Positions 40,119 to 49,700 of a DNA stretch of 64,000 bases are shown here, piece by piece (the stretch's first letter is position 1; the number at the start of each line of letters is the position of its first letter). A program made the translations under genes and the position numbers. Below the pieces are notes generated by a model. It was given only the letters and a program-made list of their open reading frames with translations, ran no database searches and was not told the origin of the DNA. This stretch comes from Actinoplanes lutulentus (lineage in GTDB: Bacteria; Actinomycetota; Actinomycetes; Mycobacteriales; Micromonosporaceae). The DNA is taken from the NCBI RefSeq assembly GCF_003259845.1, contig NZ_QLMJ01000003.1, positions 186,001 through 250,000 on the forward strand, given 5' to 3'.

Positions 40119-41225
40119 CTAAACCGGAGACACCAGCTCGCGATAGTGGTCGGTGAAGATCCGAAGGCCGCGCCGGCGCAACATGGGGTCGCGCAGCGTG
40201 GGCGGTACGTCACGGGTCCGGTCACGTTCCCTGGTCCGCTCGCGCACCTCGGCGCAGCGCGGCCGCCGCCGATCCTCGTATTTGCGCAGGGCAGCGGGGA
40301 TGTCCTCGACACTGGCGCGGAGTTCCTGGCCGAGCACGTATCCGTCCTCGAACGACATCGCCGCACCCTGGGCCAGCGTCGGCGCGGTGGCGTGCGCGGC
40401 ATCACCGAGCAGCACGACCGGGCCCTTGGACCAGCTCGGCAGCACGACCTCGTCGGTCCGCGCCACCTGTACTTTCTCCACCTTGTCCAGGATGGCCGCG
40501 ACCGGGCCGCCGAACGAGCCGAAGAGCTCGATCAGCCGGGCACGGGGGTCGTCCGGGTTCGGGCTGTCCGGCGCGGTCTCGTCGGCGTAGCAATAGATCC
40601 TGCGGCCGCCCATCGGCATCGCGACGAACGACGCGCGCCGGCCGAGCACCGCGGTCCAGTCGGTGAGCGGCGGACCGCCGCTGACCACCGAGCGGTAGAC
40701 GATCTGCCCGGTCGGTACGGCCGGTCCACCGAGACCGACTTTCTCCCGGACCGTGGAGCGGCGGCCGTCGGCGCCGATGACCAGGTCGTACTCGGAGATG
40801 GCGCCGGTTGAGAACTCGACCTTGGCGGCGCCGTCGACGATCTCCAGCCCGGTGACCTCGGTCTCGAAACGCACCTCGCCGCCGACACCGGTGAGCAGGA
40901 CCTGCTGGAGGTCGGCCCGGGACAGCGCACGGGACTCGCCGACACCGGCCCAGAGAGCCGCGACGTCCATCTCGAAGAGCTGGCGGCCACGGGAGTCCAG
41001 GAAGACCTGACGGAAGATCAGATCGCCGAGCGGACGCAGCGGGACATCGAGTCCGAGCAGCCGCAACGCACGTGACGCGTTGCCCGGAAGATAGATGCCG
41101 GCACCGGGCACGACGGTGGCGGGCAGAGCCTCCACCACCTCCGGCCGGAAGCCGGCGACGCGTAGTCCCCGCGCCGCAGCCAGGCCGGCAATGCCGGCGC
41201 CCACCACGAGGATGCGCAAGGTCAT
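40119..41225 (-). CDS. FAD-dependent aromatic-type monooxygenase
   Basis: A 368-residue flavoprotein of the PHBH/UbiH fold. The FAD-binding start is LRILVVGAGIAGLAAARGL, the DG motif is LVIGADGRRSTVREKVG, and the GD motif is VVLLGDAAHATAPTLAQGAAMSFEDG. It would hydroxylate a small aromatic or polyketide substrate using NAD(P)H and oxygen; the substrate is unknown. I chose ATG at 41225, where homology begins. Confidence 0.92.
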   Translation of the reverse strand: MTLRILVVGAGIAGLAAARGLRVAGFRPEVVEALPATVVPGAGIYLPGNASRALRLLGLDVPLRPLGDLIFRQVFLDSRGRQLFEMDVAALWAGVGESRALSRADLQQVLLTGVGGEVRFETEVTGLEIVDGAAKVEFSTGAISEYDLVIGADGRRSTVREKVGLGGPAVPTGQIVYRSVVSGGPPLTDWTAVLGRRASFVAMPMGGRRIYCYADETAPDSPNPDDPRARLIELFGSFGGPVAAILDKVEKVQVARTDEVVLPSWSKGPVVLLGDAAHATAPTLAQGAAMSFEDGYVLGQELRASVEDIPAALRKYEDRRRPRCAEVRERTRERDRTRDVPPTLRDPMLRRRGLRIFTDHYRELVSPV

Positions 41226-41351
41226 CGCACCAACGCTTTCTTGTCGATGGATACGCGTCGGAGCCAAGACACTACCCCCCGCCATCGTCGCGGGGGAACA
41301 CCCGCGATCAACATCGAGTCCGATTTGTTCGTACCGTCCCGCTCGTGTGCA

Positions 41352-41414
41352 TGTGGACACACCCTCCCGCCTGTGGACACACCCCCCTCCGCCTATGGAC
41401 ACACCCCCTCCGCC
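41352..41414. repeat. Three about 21-bp tandem repeats in a divergent promoter
   Basis: Three units with the core TGGACACACCC start at 41352, 41372 and 41394. They lie between the divergent monooxygenase and LigD-like genes, about 50 bp before the latter, and may be regulator-binding sites. Confidence 0.65.
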
Positions 41415-41462
41415 GAGTTACACCGGTGTATTTCTCGATTCGCGCGGGCAGACAATCAACTC

Positions 41463-42542
41463 ATGACGGACCGCCTCGACGAGTACCGCAGCAAGCGGGA
41501 CGCCCGGCGCACCCCAGAACCCGTGCCGACGTCAAGAACAAGCAACACCGAACAGAGACGCTTCGTCATCCAGCAGCACCACGCCCGCAGCCTGCACTGG
41601 GACGTCCGCCTCGAACACGACGGCGTGCTGGTCTCCTTCGCCGTTCCCCGTGGGCTCCCCCGCGACCAGGCCCGCAACAACCTGGCCAAACACACCGAGG
41701 ATCACCCACTCGAATACCTCGATTTCGCCGGCGTGATCCCGGCCGGCGAATACGGCGGCGGCCGGATGACCATCCACGACCACGGCACCTACGAGATCGA
41801 CAAGTGGCGCGACGACGAGATCGGCGTGACCTTCCACGGCGAACGGACCAACGGACGCTACGTGTTTTTTCAGACGGATAAAACGGATAACCGGGACTGG
41901 ATGGTCCGCCGGATGGACCCGCCCGACCCGGGCTGGGAGACGATGCCCGAGCCGGTCCAGCCGATGCTCGCGACGAGAACCACTGGACTCCCCGCCGACG
42001 ACGCCGACTGGGGATACGAGATGTCCTGGGGCGGTCGCCGTGTCTCGGCGTACATCAGTGGTGGAAGGTCTCGACTGATCGACGCCGACGGCGTCGATGT
42101 GACCTCGTGGTTCCCTGAGATCCGGCCTTTGGGTCCGGCGCTCGCGCCGGTTGACGCCGTGCTCGACGGCGAGATCGTCGCGTTCGACGGCGCGCGACCC
42201 TCACCTGATCTTCTGGCGCGGCGCAACGCGCCGAAAGACCCTGCCGCGGCACGGCGCGCGGCGGAGCGCACGCCGGTGCAATTTTTGGTGTACGACCTGC
42301 TCTGGCTGGAGGGTCACTCCACGATGGAGCTTGTCCGGTACGCCGAACGCCGCGAACTTCTCGACGGACTGGCCCTGGCCGGCGATCACTGGCAGACGCC
42401 GCCGTTCTTCGCGGGCGGCGGCGATTTCGCGCTGGAGGCCGCCCGCGCGCAGGGCCTGCCGGGCGTGGTGGCGAAGCGGCTCGATTCGCCCTACCTGCCA
42501 GGCCGCCGCAGCCGCCTCTGGCTGAACATCCCGGCGGATTAA
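41463..42542 (+). CDS. LigD-type 3'-phosphoesterase fused to a degenerate ATP-ligase domain
   Basis: A 359-residue protein. Residues about 30-150 form a LigD 3'-phosphoesterase: RFVIQQHHARSLHWDVRLEHDG supplies His39, His45, Asp47 and Arg49, and His81 and Tyr85 lie in DHPLEY; all match the active site of the Pseudomonas LigD PE domain. Residues about 165-359 resemble the ATP-dependent ligase adenylation domain, but the nucleotidyl Lys motif KxDG is replaced by SWGG at 188-191, and the last lysine motif reads WLN. DGE and PGRRS remain. There is no OB fold. It should heal 3' ends but not ligate. No ku gene is adjacent. Confidence 0.9.
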   Translation: MTDRLDEYRSKRDARRTPEPVPTSRTSNTEQRRFVIQQHHARSLHWDVRLEHDGVLVSFAVPRGLPRDQARNNLAKHTEDHPLEYLDFAGVIPAGEYGGGRMTIHDHGTYEIDKWRDDEIGVTFHGERTNGRYVFFQTDKTDNRDWMVRRMDPPDPGWETMPEPVQPMLATRTTGLPADDADWGYEMSWGGRRVSAYISGGRSRLIDADGVDVTSWFPEIRPLGPALAPVDAVLDGEIVAFDGARPSPDLLARRNAPKDPAAARRAAERTPVQFLVYDLLWLEGHSTMELVRYAERRELLDGLALAGDHWQTPPFFAGGGDFALEAARAQGLPGVVAKRLDSPYLPGRRSRLWLNIPAD

Positions 42543-42615
42543 TCCTTCAGATCCGGCCGATACATGCCGATCACAAGGTTTCCACCGGACACCACAGGGA
42601 AGGGTCGTCATCACC

Positions 42616-43596
42616 ATGCACGCCGACGTCTCCGCCGAGCTCTGGAAGTCCGCGACCTGGGTGCTCGACACCGGCCGCGCGAATCGCCCAGCCCGCACGA
42701 GCTGGGACATCGCGGTCACCTCGATCGGTTTCGCCTACACCGACCCCGCGCGCGCCTGGGGCGAACTTCGAGGCCTCTTCGAGGCCCAGCGACCCGACGG
42801 CCAGGTGCCTCACCAGACCTTCATTCCCGGGTACGCCCAGCGCCCCGCCCGTCCCGTGTCACCACCTCTGCACGCCGTGGCCGCCTGGGAGGTCTACCGG
42901 CGTTCGGCAGGACACGGCGCAGCGCCTCTCCGTCATGCCCTCGCCGAACTCGACTGGCTGTACCCCCGTCTCTCCGCTCAGCAGGAGTTCCTGACAGACG
43001 AGGTGGAGAACCCCGGGTTCGACGCGATCCTCGGTGCCGCCGACCTCGCCCTGGCCCAGATCGCCGGGGCGCTGGGCCGGCCCTCCGACGCTGACCGGCA
43101 CCGCGACCGGGCGCATGCCGTGACGGCCGCGATGGTCCGGCGGCTGTGGGATCCGGCGACCCGCACGTTCCGGTCTCGGGACGCGCGCACCGGCGAGTCC
43201 GGGCCGGCGCACACGGCCGGTGGGCTGCTGCCGCTGCTGCTCCCGGATCTGCCCGGCGAGCTGGCCGAGGCGATCGTCGACGAGATGGCGTCGGAGCGGT
43301 TCGGGCTGCCGGTACGGACCGGGCTGCCGGTACCGGAGCACGACGGCACCCGGCGCGGACCGATCCGGATCGACCTGAACTGGCTGCTGTGCCGCGGCCT
43401 GCTGGTGCACGGCCGCCGCGCGGAGGCGGAACAGCTGCGCGCCGCCGCGACCGGCCTGGTCCACGCGAACGGCCACCACGCCGGATACGACCCGGACACC
43501 GGCGAGGGCATCGGCCCGTCGTCGGACGAGCGAACCGCGGCGCTCAGCCTGGACCTGCTGGCCGACCGCTCAGCCCCGGCATACGCCCGCGCCTAG
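42616..43596 (+). CDS. Short MGH1-like (alpha/alpha toroid) glycosidase-type protein
   Basis: A 326-residue protein with features of the mannosylglycerate-hydrolase-like (GH63/MGH1) toroid. RTSWDIAVTSIGFAYTDPARAWGELRGLFEAQRPDGQVPHQTF matches the family core, and GPIRIDLNWLLCRGL corresponds to a later barrel helix. It is about 100 residues shorter than typical members, and the usual TQPP loop reads VSPPLHA. It may be a diverged or non-catalytic relative. The 3' end overlaps the convergent marR gene by 4 bp. Confidence 0.75.
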   Translation: MHADVSAELWKSATWVLDTGRANRPARTSWDIAVTSIGFAYTDPARAWGELRGLFEAQRPDGQVPHQTFIPGYAQRPARPVSPPLHAVAAWEVYRRSAGHGAAPLRHALAELDWLYPRLSAQQEFLTDEVENPGFDAILGAADLALAQIAGALGRPSDADRHRDRAHAVTAAMVRRLWDPATRTFRSRDARTGESGPAHTAGGLLPLLLPDLPGELAEAIVDEMASERFGLPVRTGLPVPEHDGTRRGPIRIDLNWLLCRGLLVHGRRAEAEQLRAAATGLVHANGHHAGYDPDTGEGIGPSSDERTAALSLDLLADRSAPAYARA

Positions 43597-44078
43597 CGGC
43601 GGTCGCGGACTTCGAGCGGGTCTTCCAGCAGCGCCTCGGTCACCCGGGTCAGCTGGCGTGCCTGTGCGGCGGTCAGACGATCGAAGACCAGCTGCTGGAC
43701 GGCCTCGGCGTGGCCCGGCGCGGTCGCCACGACCTTGGCCCAACCCTCGTCGGTGAGCACCGCGATCTGCACGCGGCCGTCGGCGGCGTCACGTTCCCGG
43801 CGGATCCAGCCCTTCTCCTCCAGCCGTGCCACCACGTGGGACAGCCGGGACAGCGACGCGCAGGCCCGCTGCGCCAGCTTGCTCATGGCGAGCCGGCGGT
43901 CGGGGCGCTCGGAGAGGGTCACCAGGACCAGATAGGCCATGTGGGTCAGCCCGGCGTCACGCTGGAGCTGAGCTTCGAGCGCGGCCGGCATCTTGACGAG
44001 CACCTCGACCAGCTGCCGCCAGGTGTGCTGCTGCTCGTCGGACAGCCAGCGAGGCCCGCCGTCGATGGGCTCAGTCAT
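43593..44078 (-). CDS. MarR-family transcriptional regulator
   Basis: A 161-residue winged-helix regulator. The recognition region is GLTHMAYLVLVTLSERPDRRLAMSKLAQRACASLSRLSHVVARLEEKGWIRRERDAADGR, followed by the usual C-terminal dimerisation helices. It is probably autoregulated through the palindrome upstream (44155-44169). The target gene is not obvious. Confidence 0.92.
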   Translation of the reverse strand: MTEPIDGGPRWLSDEQQHTWRQLVEVLVKMPAALEAQLQRDAGLTHMAYLVLVTLSERPDRRLAMSKLAQRACASLSRLSHVVARLEEKGWIRRERDAADGRVQIAVLTDEGWAKVVATAPGHAEAVQQLVFDRLTAAQARQLTRVTEALLEDPLEVRDRR

Positions 44079-44154
44079 GCTGGCAGGTTAATGGTGATCG
44101 AACGGCCTGGGCGAAGCCGGTCAGCAGACATCCGCCAAGATCCATATATCGCGC

Positions 44155-44169
44155 GTCGATTCGATCGAC
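44155..44169. promoter_or_regulatory. Candidate MarR operator
   Basis: GTCGAT-TCG-ATCGAC is a perfect 6-3-6 inverted repeat lying 77 bp before the marR start. This size fits MarR-family sites. The role is inferred from position. Confidence 0.35.
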
Positions 44170-44216
44170 TTACGTGAACCTGGACCGGTAGTCTGTGCGG
44201 GGACTTTCACCCCGAC

Positions 44217-44266
44217 ACGACGCCGGAACCGGCTGGCTGGGGGGCCTCGGCCGGTTCCGGCGTCGT
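44217..44266. terminator. 17-bp perfect hairpin between the cupin and marR genes
   Basis: ACGACGCCGGAACCGGC at 44217-44233 pairs perfectly with 44250-44266 around a 16-nt loop. On the plus strand it is followed by TTTAA and preceded by a smaller CGGGG/CCCCG hairpin. It lies 28 bp after the minus-strand cupin stop, so it may end that transcript. Alternatively the two hairpins belong to a small plus-strand RNA. Confidence 0.5.
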
Positions 44267-44294
44267 TTAAGCGGGCCGAGCATTTGAACAACGC

Positions 44295-44684
44295 TCACGC
44301 CGACGGCGGCTCGTCCTGCCCGGCCTCTTCGGCGGCGTCCGCCTCTTCCTTCGTCTTGTGCACAGCGCCGTCCGCGTGCTCCGGCGGGCCGTAAACCGTG
44401 TACAGGACCAGCGGGTTCGGACCCTCGTTGGTGAAGTTGTGCTTGCGGCCGGCCGGCACCACGACGAGGTCACCCTGCGCGACGTTGCGGGTCTCGCCGG
44501 AGATGATCGCCTTGCCGACCCCGCTCACGAACGTGAGGATCTGGTCGACCTCGTGGATCTCCTCGCCGATCTCGCCGCCCGGCGGGATCGTCATGACCAC
44601 GAGCTGGGTGTGCTTGCCGGTCCACAGGACGCGGCGGAAGTCGGGACTGGTTTCCGCGACGGTGGCAATCGTGAAGTGCTCCAT
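44295..44684 (-). CDS. Cupin-domain protein
   Basis: A 129-residue single-domain cupin. Motif 1 is GGEIGEEIHEVDQILTFVSG and motif 2 is GDLVVVPAGRKHNFTNEG, giving a standard His/Glu metal site with one His retained in each motif. An acidic, Lys/Glu-rich tail of about 25 residues follows. Small cupins of this type bind metal and may act as isomerases, dioxygenases or sensors. ATG at 44684 is preferred; a GTG three codons earlier is possible. Confidence 0.88.
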   Translation of the reverse strand: MEHFTIATVAETSPDFRRVLWTGKHTQLVVMTIPPGGEIGEEIHEVDQILTFVSGVGKAIISGETRNVAQGDLVVVPAGRKHNFTNEGPNPLVLYTVYGPPEHADGAVHKTKEEADAAEEAGQDEPPSA

Positions 44685-44703
44685 GCACCGCACGTTACCC
44701 CCG

Positions 44704-46419
44704 TCAGGCGCCGCGCAATCGGAGCGGCGAAACAGGTGACGGACGACCGATCAGATAGCCCTGTACGTAATCGACGCCCAGCTCACGCAGCATCCGCAGG
44801 GTCGGCTCGTCCTGCACGAACTCGGCGACGGTGTGAATCCCGTACGCCTGGCAGACCTGGACCAGAGCACGGACCAGGACCTGGTCCTGTGGGTTGTCGA
44901 CCAGATCCACGACGTACTCCCCGTCGATCTTGACGAGGTCGATCGGGAAGATCCGCAGGTAGCGGAAGGACGCGTACCCGGAGCCGAAGTCGTCGAGGGC
45001 CAGCCCGCAGCCGAGGTCACGGACCCGGTCGGCGAAGCGGCGCGCCTCGCTGAGGTTGCCGATCAGCGCGGTCTCGGTGATCTCGAAGGTGAGCTGCGCC
45101 GGGTCGACCCGGTAACGCTCCAGCAGCTTCTCCACCTCGGTGGTGAGCCGCGGGTCGCCGACCGAGCGGCCGGAGAGGTTGACCTGCAGACAGAGGCCGG
45201 GCTCGTCGGCGGCGAGCCGCATGGCCCGTTCCACCACCCAGAGGTCGATGTCGAAGATCGCGTCGAGCCGCTCGGCGGTGTCCAGCACCTGGATCGGGGA
45301 CTGCGGGCCGTCCGCCTCGTCGATCACCCGCAGCAGCAGCTCGTGCCGGGTCACCTTGTTCGACTGGAGTTCCAGGATCGGCTGGGAGTAGAGGGTGAAC
45401 CGGTCGGTGCCGAGCGCGTCGGCGACCCGGCTGCGGTACGAACCCTGCCGGTCGCGTACCGGAACCGGGTGGGCGACCAGGGTGAGCGGGCGGCCGAGCT
45501 CGCGGGACTGGCGCCAGGCCTGCTCGGCGTCGATCAGCAGGCCGTGGCTGCCCGCTTCGGCGTCCTGCTCGAACCGGACCAGGCCACCCCAGGCGCCGAC
45601 GGTCAGGCAGTCCTGCTCCAGCCGGAACGCTCGCAGCGCGTCGACCAGCTGCCGGGCGTGTTCGTGTGCCGCGTTCCAGCCGGCGCCGGCGAGCAGCACG
45701 CCGATCTCGGTCGGACCGACGCGGCCGAGCAGGTGTTCCGGCCGGACCTGGTCCTCCAGCAGCCGTGCGGCGCCTCGGAGCAGCTCGGCGTTGTGCTCCG
45801 GGCGTACCCCCTCGGCGCCCTCACCGTCGACCTGGACGCGCAGAACGAGCACCGCGCCGGCCGCGCCGCGCAGCGCGCGGTCGATCTCGTCGGCGAACCT
45901 GGCCCTGGTGAGCAGGCCGGTGCCCGGATCCGGTTCGACAAGTGACGCCTGCACGGTCTCGCCGCGGCGGGTGAGCCGGGCGTTCTCCCGGCGGGCGCGT
46001 TCCCGGGCGGAGACGTCCAGGACGGTGCCGCGGATGCCCCGGACCGTGCCGTCGGAGCTCATCATCGGCTCGAGCCGGCAGTCGACGTCGAACCAGCCGC
46101 CGTCGGTACGCATCAACCGAACCGTCGTGTGCACGGTGTTCCGGCTGGTCCACGACCCGGTGATGGCGCCGAGCGCCTTCGCGTGGTCGTCGCGGTGCAC
46201 GTAACGAGCCAGGATCTGGCGGGTCATCTCCTTCTCGGCGGGTGGTCGGCCGAGCATCGCGGAGAGTGCCGCGGACCAGACGATCTGATCACCGGTCGCG
46301 GTGTAGGTGAACCAGGCCGCACGATCCTCGGCGGACTGCCGCGGCTCGGGCAGCGCCTGCTCGGGCAGCGCGGTCGGGGACGCCGGCGACCAGCGTTCCC
46401 GTTCTTCGGGCACGGTCAT
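44704..46419 (-). CDS. PAS - degenerate GGDEF - EAL cyclic-di-GMP protein
   Basis: A 571-residue cytoplasmic signalling protein. A PAS domain covers about residues 35-145 (YVHRDDHAKALGAI, IRGTVLDVSARERA). A GGDEF-like domain at about 165-310 has lost the GGDEF signature. The EAL domain at about 330-565 keeps catalytic residues: Glu in RHELLLRV, Asn in QVNLSG, FEITET, LALDDFGSGYAS, VKIDG, the Glu of FVQDEPT and Gln in VQGYLIGRP. It probably hydrolyses c-di-GMP in response to a PAS signal. The N-terminal 30 residues are Pro/Glu-rich. Confidence 0.9.
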   Translation of the reverse strand: MTVPEERERWSPASPTALPEQALPEPRQSAEDRAAWFTYTATGDQIVWSAALSAMLGRPPAEKEMTRQILARYVHRDDHAKALGAITGSWTSRNTVHTTVRLMRTDGGWFDVDCRLEPMMSSDGTVRGIRGTVLDVSARERARRENARLTRRGETVQASLVEPDPGTGLLTRARFADEIDRALRGAAGAVLVLRVQVDGEGAEGVRPEHNAELLRGAARLLEDQVRPEHLLGRVGPTEIGVLLAGAGWNAAHEHARQLVDALRAFRLEQDCLTVGAWGGLVRFEQDAEAGSHGLLIDAEQAWRQSRELGRPLTLVAHPVPVRDRQGSYRSRVADALGTDRFTLYSQPILELQSNKVTRHELLLRVIDEADGPQSPIQVLDTAERLDAIFDIDLWVVERAMRLAADEPGLCLQVNLSGRSVGDPRLTTEVEKLLERYRVDPAQLTFEITETALIGNLSEARRFADRVRDLGCGLALDDFGSGYASFRYLRIFPIDLVKIDGEYVVDLVDNPQDQVLVRALVQVCQAYGIHTVAEFVQDEPTLRMLRELGVDYVQGYLIGRPSPVSPLRLRGA

Positions 46420-46521
46420 CCGCCGACACCTCCCCCCTTGCGCAACGCTGTTCCCCCCAGCAAGCCAAGACCCCTCACCTATTACGACCCGTCACCGGGC
46501 TGTAGTAACAGTGGACGCAAG

Positions 46522-46537
46522 CGTCAAAGTTTTGACG
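46522..46537. promoter_or_regulatory. Inverted repeat upstream of the EAL gene
   Basis: CGTCAAA-GT-TTTGACG is a perfect 7-2-7 inverted repeat about 100 bp before the EAL start, in the 46420-46759 spacer that otherwise shows nothing. It overlaps a possible minus-strand -35 (TTGACG). It is a candidate operator. Confidence 0.3.
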
Positions 46538-46759
46538 GTTTCGCCAGCAGGGTCATGAGCAGGGAATTATCGCCCATCCAGAGCAGCGAAACAACCGAAC
46601 GGACGACCGCGTCGCACCACAATTCCGCCGAAATGCCGCCTCCAACTCCATGACAGACAGTCACTGCAAGTGTCCGCCTTGGAACCTTCCGCATTGTTCT
46701 ACCCGGCAGTAGTCGTCCACATGCACTCAGCGTTCCATCAAGAGTGCACAATGTGATCC

Positions 46760-49700
46760 TCAGTCAGCGTCGGTGGCGACGACCGAGGCGATTTCGAGCT
46801 CCTCGATCCGCTGCCAGAGCGGCCGCATCGCCGCCTCCGGCTCCCGGGCGAAAACACTCCCCCGGATCCGTACGAAGACGCAGTTGCCGACCCGTTCGAG
46901 CACCGACTGCCGGCGCATGTCGCTCTCCCAGCGCTCCGGGCCGTGGTACGCGTCCCCGTCGCACTCGATCGCGAGCCGCCTGCCGTCCGGCGCGTTCAGC
47001 ACGAAGTCGATCCGGTACCCGCCGATCCGGAACTGCGGCACCGGCCGGAAACCCCGGGCCACCAGCAGCTTGAGCACGTCACGCTCGAAGTCGCTCTCGC
47101 AGCGGGCGGCCAGGTCGGCCGCGCCGGCCTCGGTCGGCAGGTTCAGGGCGTACGACAGGAGCAGTCCCCGGGCGTCGTCGGCGGCCAGAGCGGACGGCCG
47201 TACCGAATGGAAGATCCAGAGCTGGTCCCGGGCGCGGGACGCCGCCACGTTGATCCGCCGGTGGTAATCGCGCTTCGTGAACGCCGCCACCCGAGGATCG
47301 TTTTCGGACACCACCATCGACACCAGCATGACGTCACGCTCGTCGCCCTGGAACGTGTACGCGTCACCCACCCGCAGCCGCCGGGCCTGGATCTCGTCCT
47401 CGCCGATCGCCTCCCGCAACGCCGCGATCAGGTGCCCGGCCTGCCCACTGCTGCTCAGCAGGCTGATCACGCCAAGCGTCTTCCCGTCGTACCGCGGGTC
47501 GGCCACGATCTTGGTGATCCGCTCGGTGAGTGCCGTCGACTCCTCCAGGTTGACGTCGCCAAAACCGGCCAGCGACTGGCGTACACCGGTCGCGCAGAAG
47601 ACCGTCTGGATCGGCGGCAGCACCGGGCGGTCGGCCCGCAACGGCATGATCTTGTTGTCGTAGTAGTGCCGCGACGAGAACTCGATGATCTGCGGCACGC
47701 AGCGGAAGTGCTCGGTCAGCAGGATCCGCTCCGGCGAGCGGCGGACCGCGTGGTCGTACAGCGACGACTCCGGGTCGAAATGCTCGGCCGACGGCACCCC
47801 GTCCAGGTGCCGCTGGATCAGACCGGAGACCGCGCCGACGAAACCGAGCTGCGGACCGATCTGCTGATCGTCGCCGACCACCACGGCCCGCTCCGCGAGC
47901 GAGAGCACCGGCAGCGCGAACAGGTCCGCCTGCGAGGCCTCGTCGACGATCACCACGTCGAACTTGGCGCCACCGGCGAACTGCTCGATCGCCCGGTCCA
48001 CCGACATGACCCAGACCGGCACCGCGCTCACCGCGGACTCCATCGCCCGTTGCGCGTGCGCCTGCCAGGCCGCGGCACCCCGGCCGGTGCCCTTGCCGAT
48101 CTTGCGAAGGGCCGTGGTCCAGTCCGCCAGCGCGGCACGGCGGCGGTCGTCCAGCGCACGGGCCACTTCCAGCCACGCCGACCCGACCACCAGCTCACCG
48201 GTCAGCCGCCGGATCTTCGCGCGCGCCCGTTCCACCCGCCGCGCCAGCATCGCCGGATCCACGTCACCGACCACACCGTCGAACCAGGTCTGCGCGCGCC
48301 GCCACTCCCACGCCTCCAGGCACGCCTGGCCGGAGACGACCGGATGCTCCCCGCTCGCGATCCGGGCAGCCCACTCCGGCGCCGACGACGTGAGCCGGTC
48401 GTGCGCCGCATGGAACCGCATCACGTCCGGCTGCATCAGCACCAGCCGACGCACCTCGGCGACCGCCTCGTCCCACCCCTCCAAGGTCTTCCACGCCTCG
48501 GCCAGCTCCGGCCAGGGCGCCACCCGCTCGGCCACGGCGCGCGCTTGCGCTTGCGCCTTCTCCAAGGCGAAAACCCCGGCCGCGCTCTCCAGAATCCCGG
48601 CCACGTCCGCCAGGCACGCTGCGTCGAGCGCAAGATCTTTCTGGGGTACGAGTAAAGCGATGCGCTCCTCCAGCGGAGGCCACCGGTTCAGGTCGAAGTC
48701 GAGCGACTGGTTCGCCTCGGCGAGCAGTGTTCCCGCCCAGATCTCCGGGTCGCCCCAACCGGTCGCCGGAGCCGGCACCGACAGCCGCTCCACCCACTCC
48801 GCCCACGAGTCACCCAGCCGCTGACGGGCCTGCGACCGGCGGACCCCGGAGGTCACCAGGTCGATGTCAGCCACCGTACGCAGCGGTTCGCCGTCCACCC
48901 GGATCTCGTCGGCCAGCCGGTACAGCCCGGCCTGGAGCAGCCTGTTCAGTCCCCGGCCCGCCTCGAACCGCTGCCGGATCTCGCCCAGCCGGGTCAGCAG
49001 CAGTTTCGGCTCGGCCAGGATCGGCTCCGGCACCGCGATCCGGTGGCCGGTCACCTCCCGGGCCAGCGTGGCGAGCTCGGCGAAGAGCGTCTCGGTGGCG
49101 ACCACCTGGTCGTTCCAGAGCCGGCGCCAGTGCGGATCGTCGAGCAGCCGGCCCAGCCGGTCGGTCCAGGTACCCTCGCGCCGGCGCAGCCAGGCCAGGG
49201 CGTCCTTCAACTCGGCGAGCAGTTCGGTCATGCCGGCCCGCTGCTCCGTGCGTACCCTCGTGATGTCGAGGCCTTGGTCCACCAAGCGGGAGAGGGCCGC
49301 TTCGATCTCGTCGCATCGCTGCCGGGACGCCGCGACAGCGGCGGCATCCGGCAGGTCCTGGATCTCCGGTGACGGACGCATCGCGGCCGCGCGATCCTCG
49401 GCCGTGAGCCGGGCCGCCAGCTTGAGCATCGTCGCGAATTCCTCGATGGTCAGCGGCGGCGGACCGGTCAGCGGATCCGGGATCCCGCCGTGCGCGGCGG
49501 CACGCTCCCGCAACCACGCGCCCACCTCGGCGGGGAGCAGAGCAACCCCACCGATCTGGTACGTGGCCGCTTCGCTCTCGGCGATCAGCCGCAGGCCGGC
49601 TGTCGCGGTGGCGAGCTCGCGTTCCGCCTCCTCCAGCGAGCGGGTGAGCCGATCCACCCGGCGTGCCTCGGCCTCCTTGTCGAGCGTCGCCGCCCGGTCC

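Noticed and set aside
44217..44266. A 6C-type actinobacterial small RNA
   Set aside because: That class needs C-runs in both hairpin loops; here only one loop, and only on the minus strand, has six C.
46943..48655. A 570-codon plus-strand open frame opposite the giant helicase
   Set aside because: It is the complement of conserved SF1 motifs; its translation is Arg/His/Pro-rich with no recognisable domain, as expected from high-GC antisense frames.
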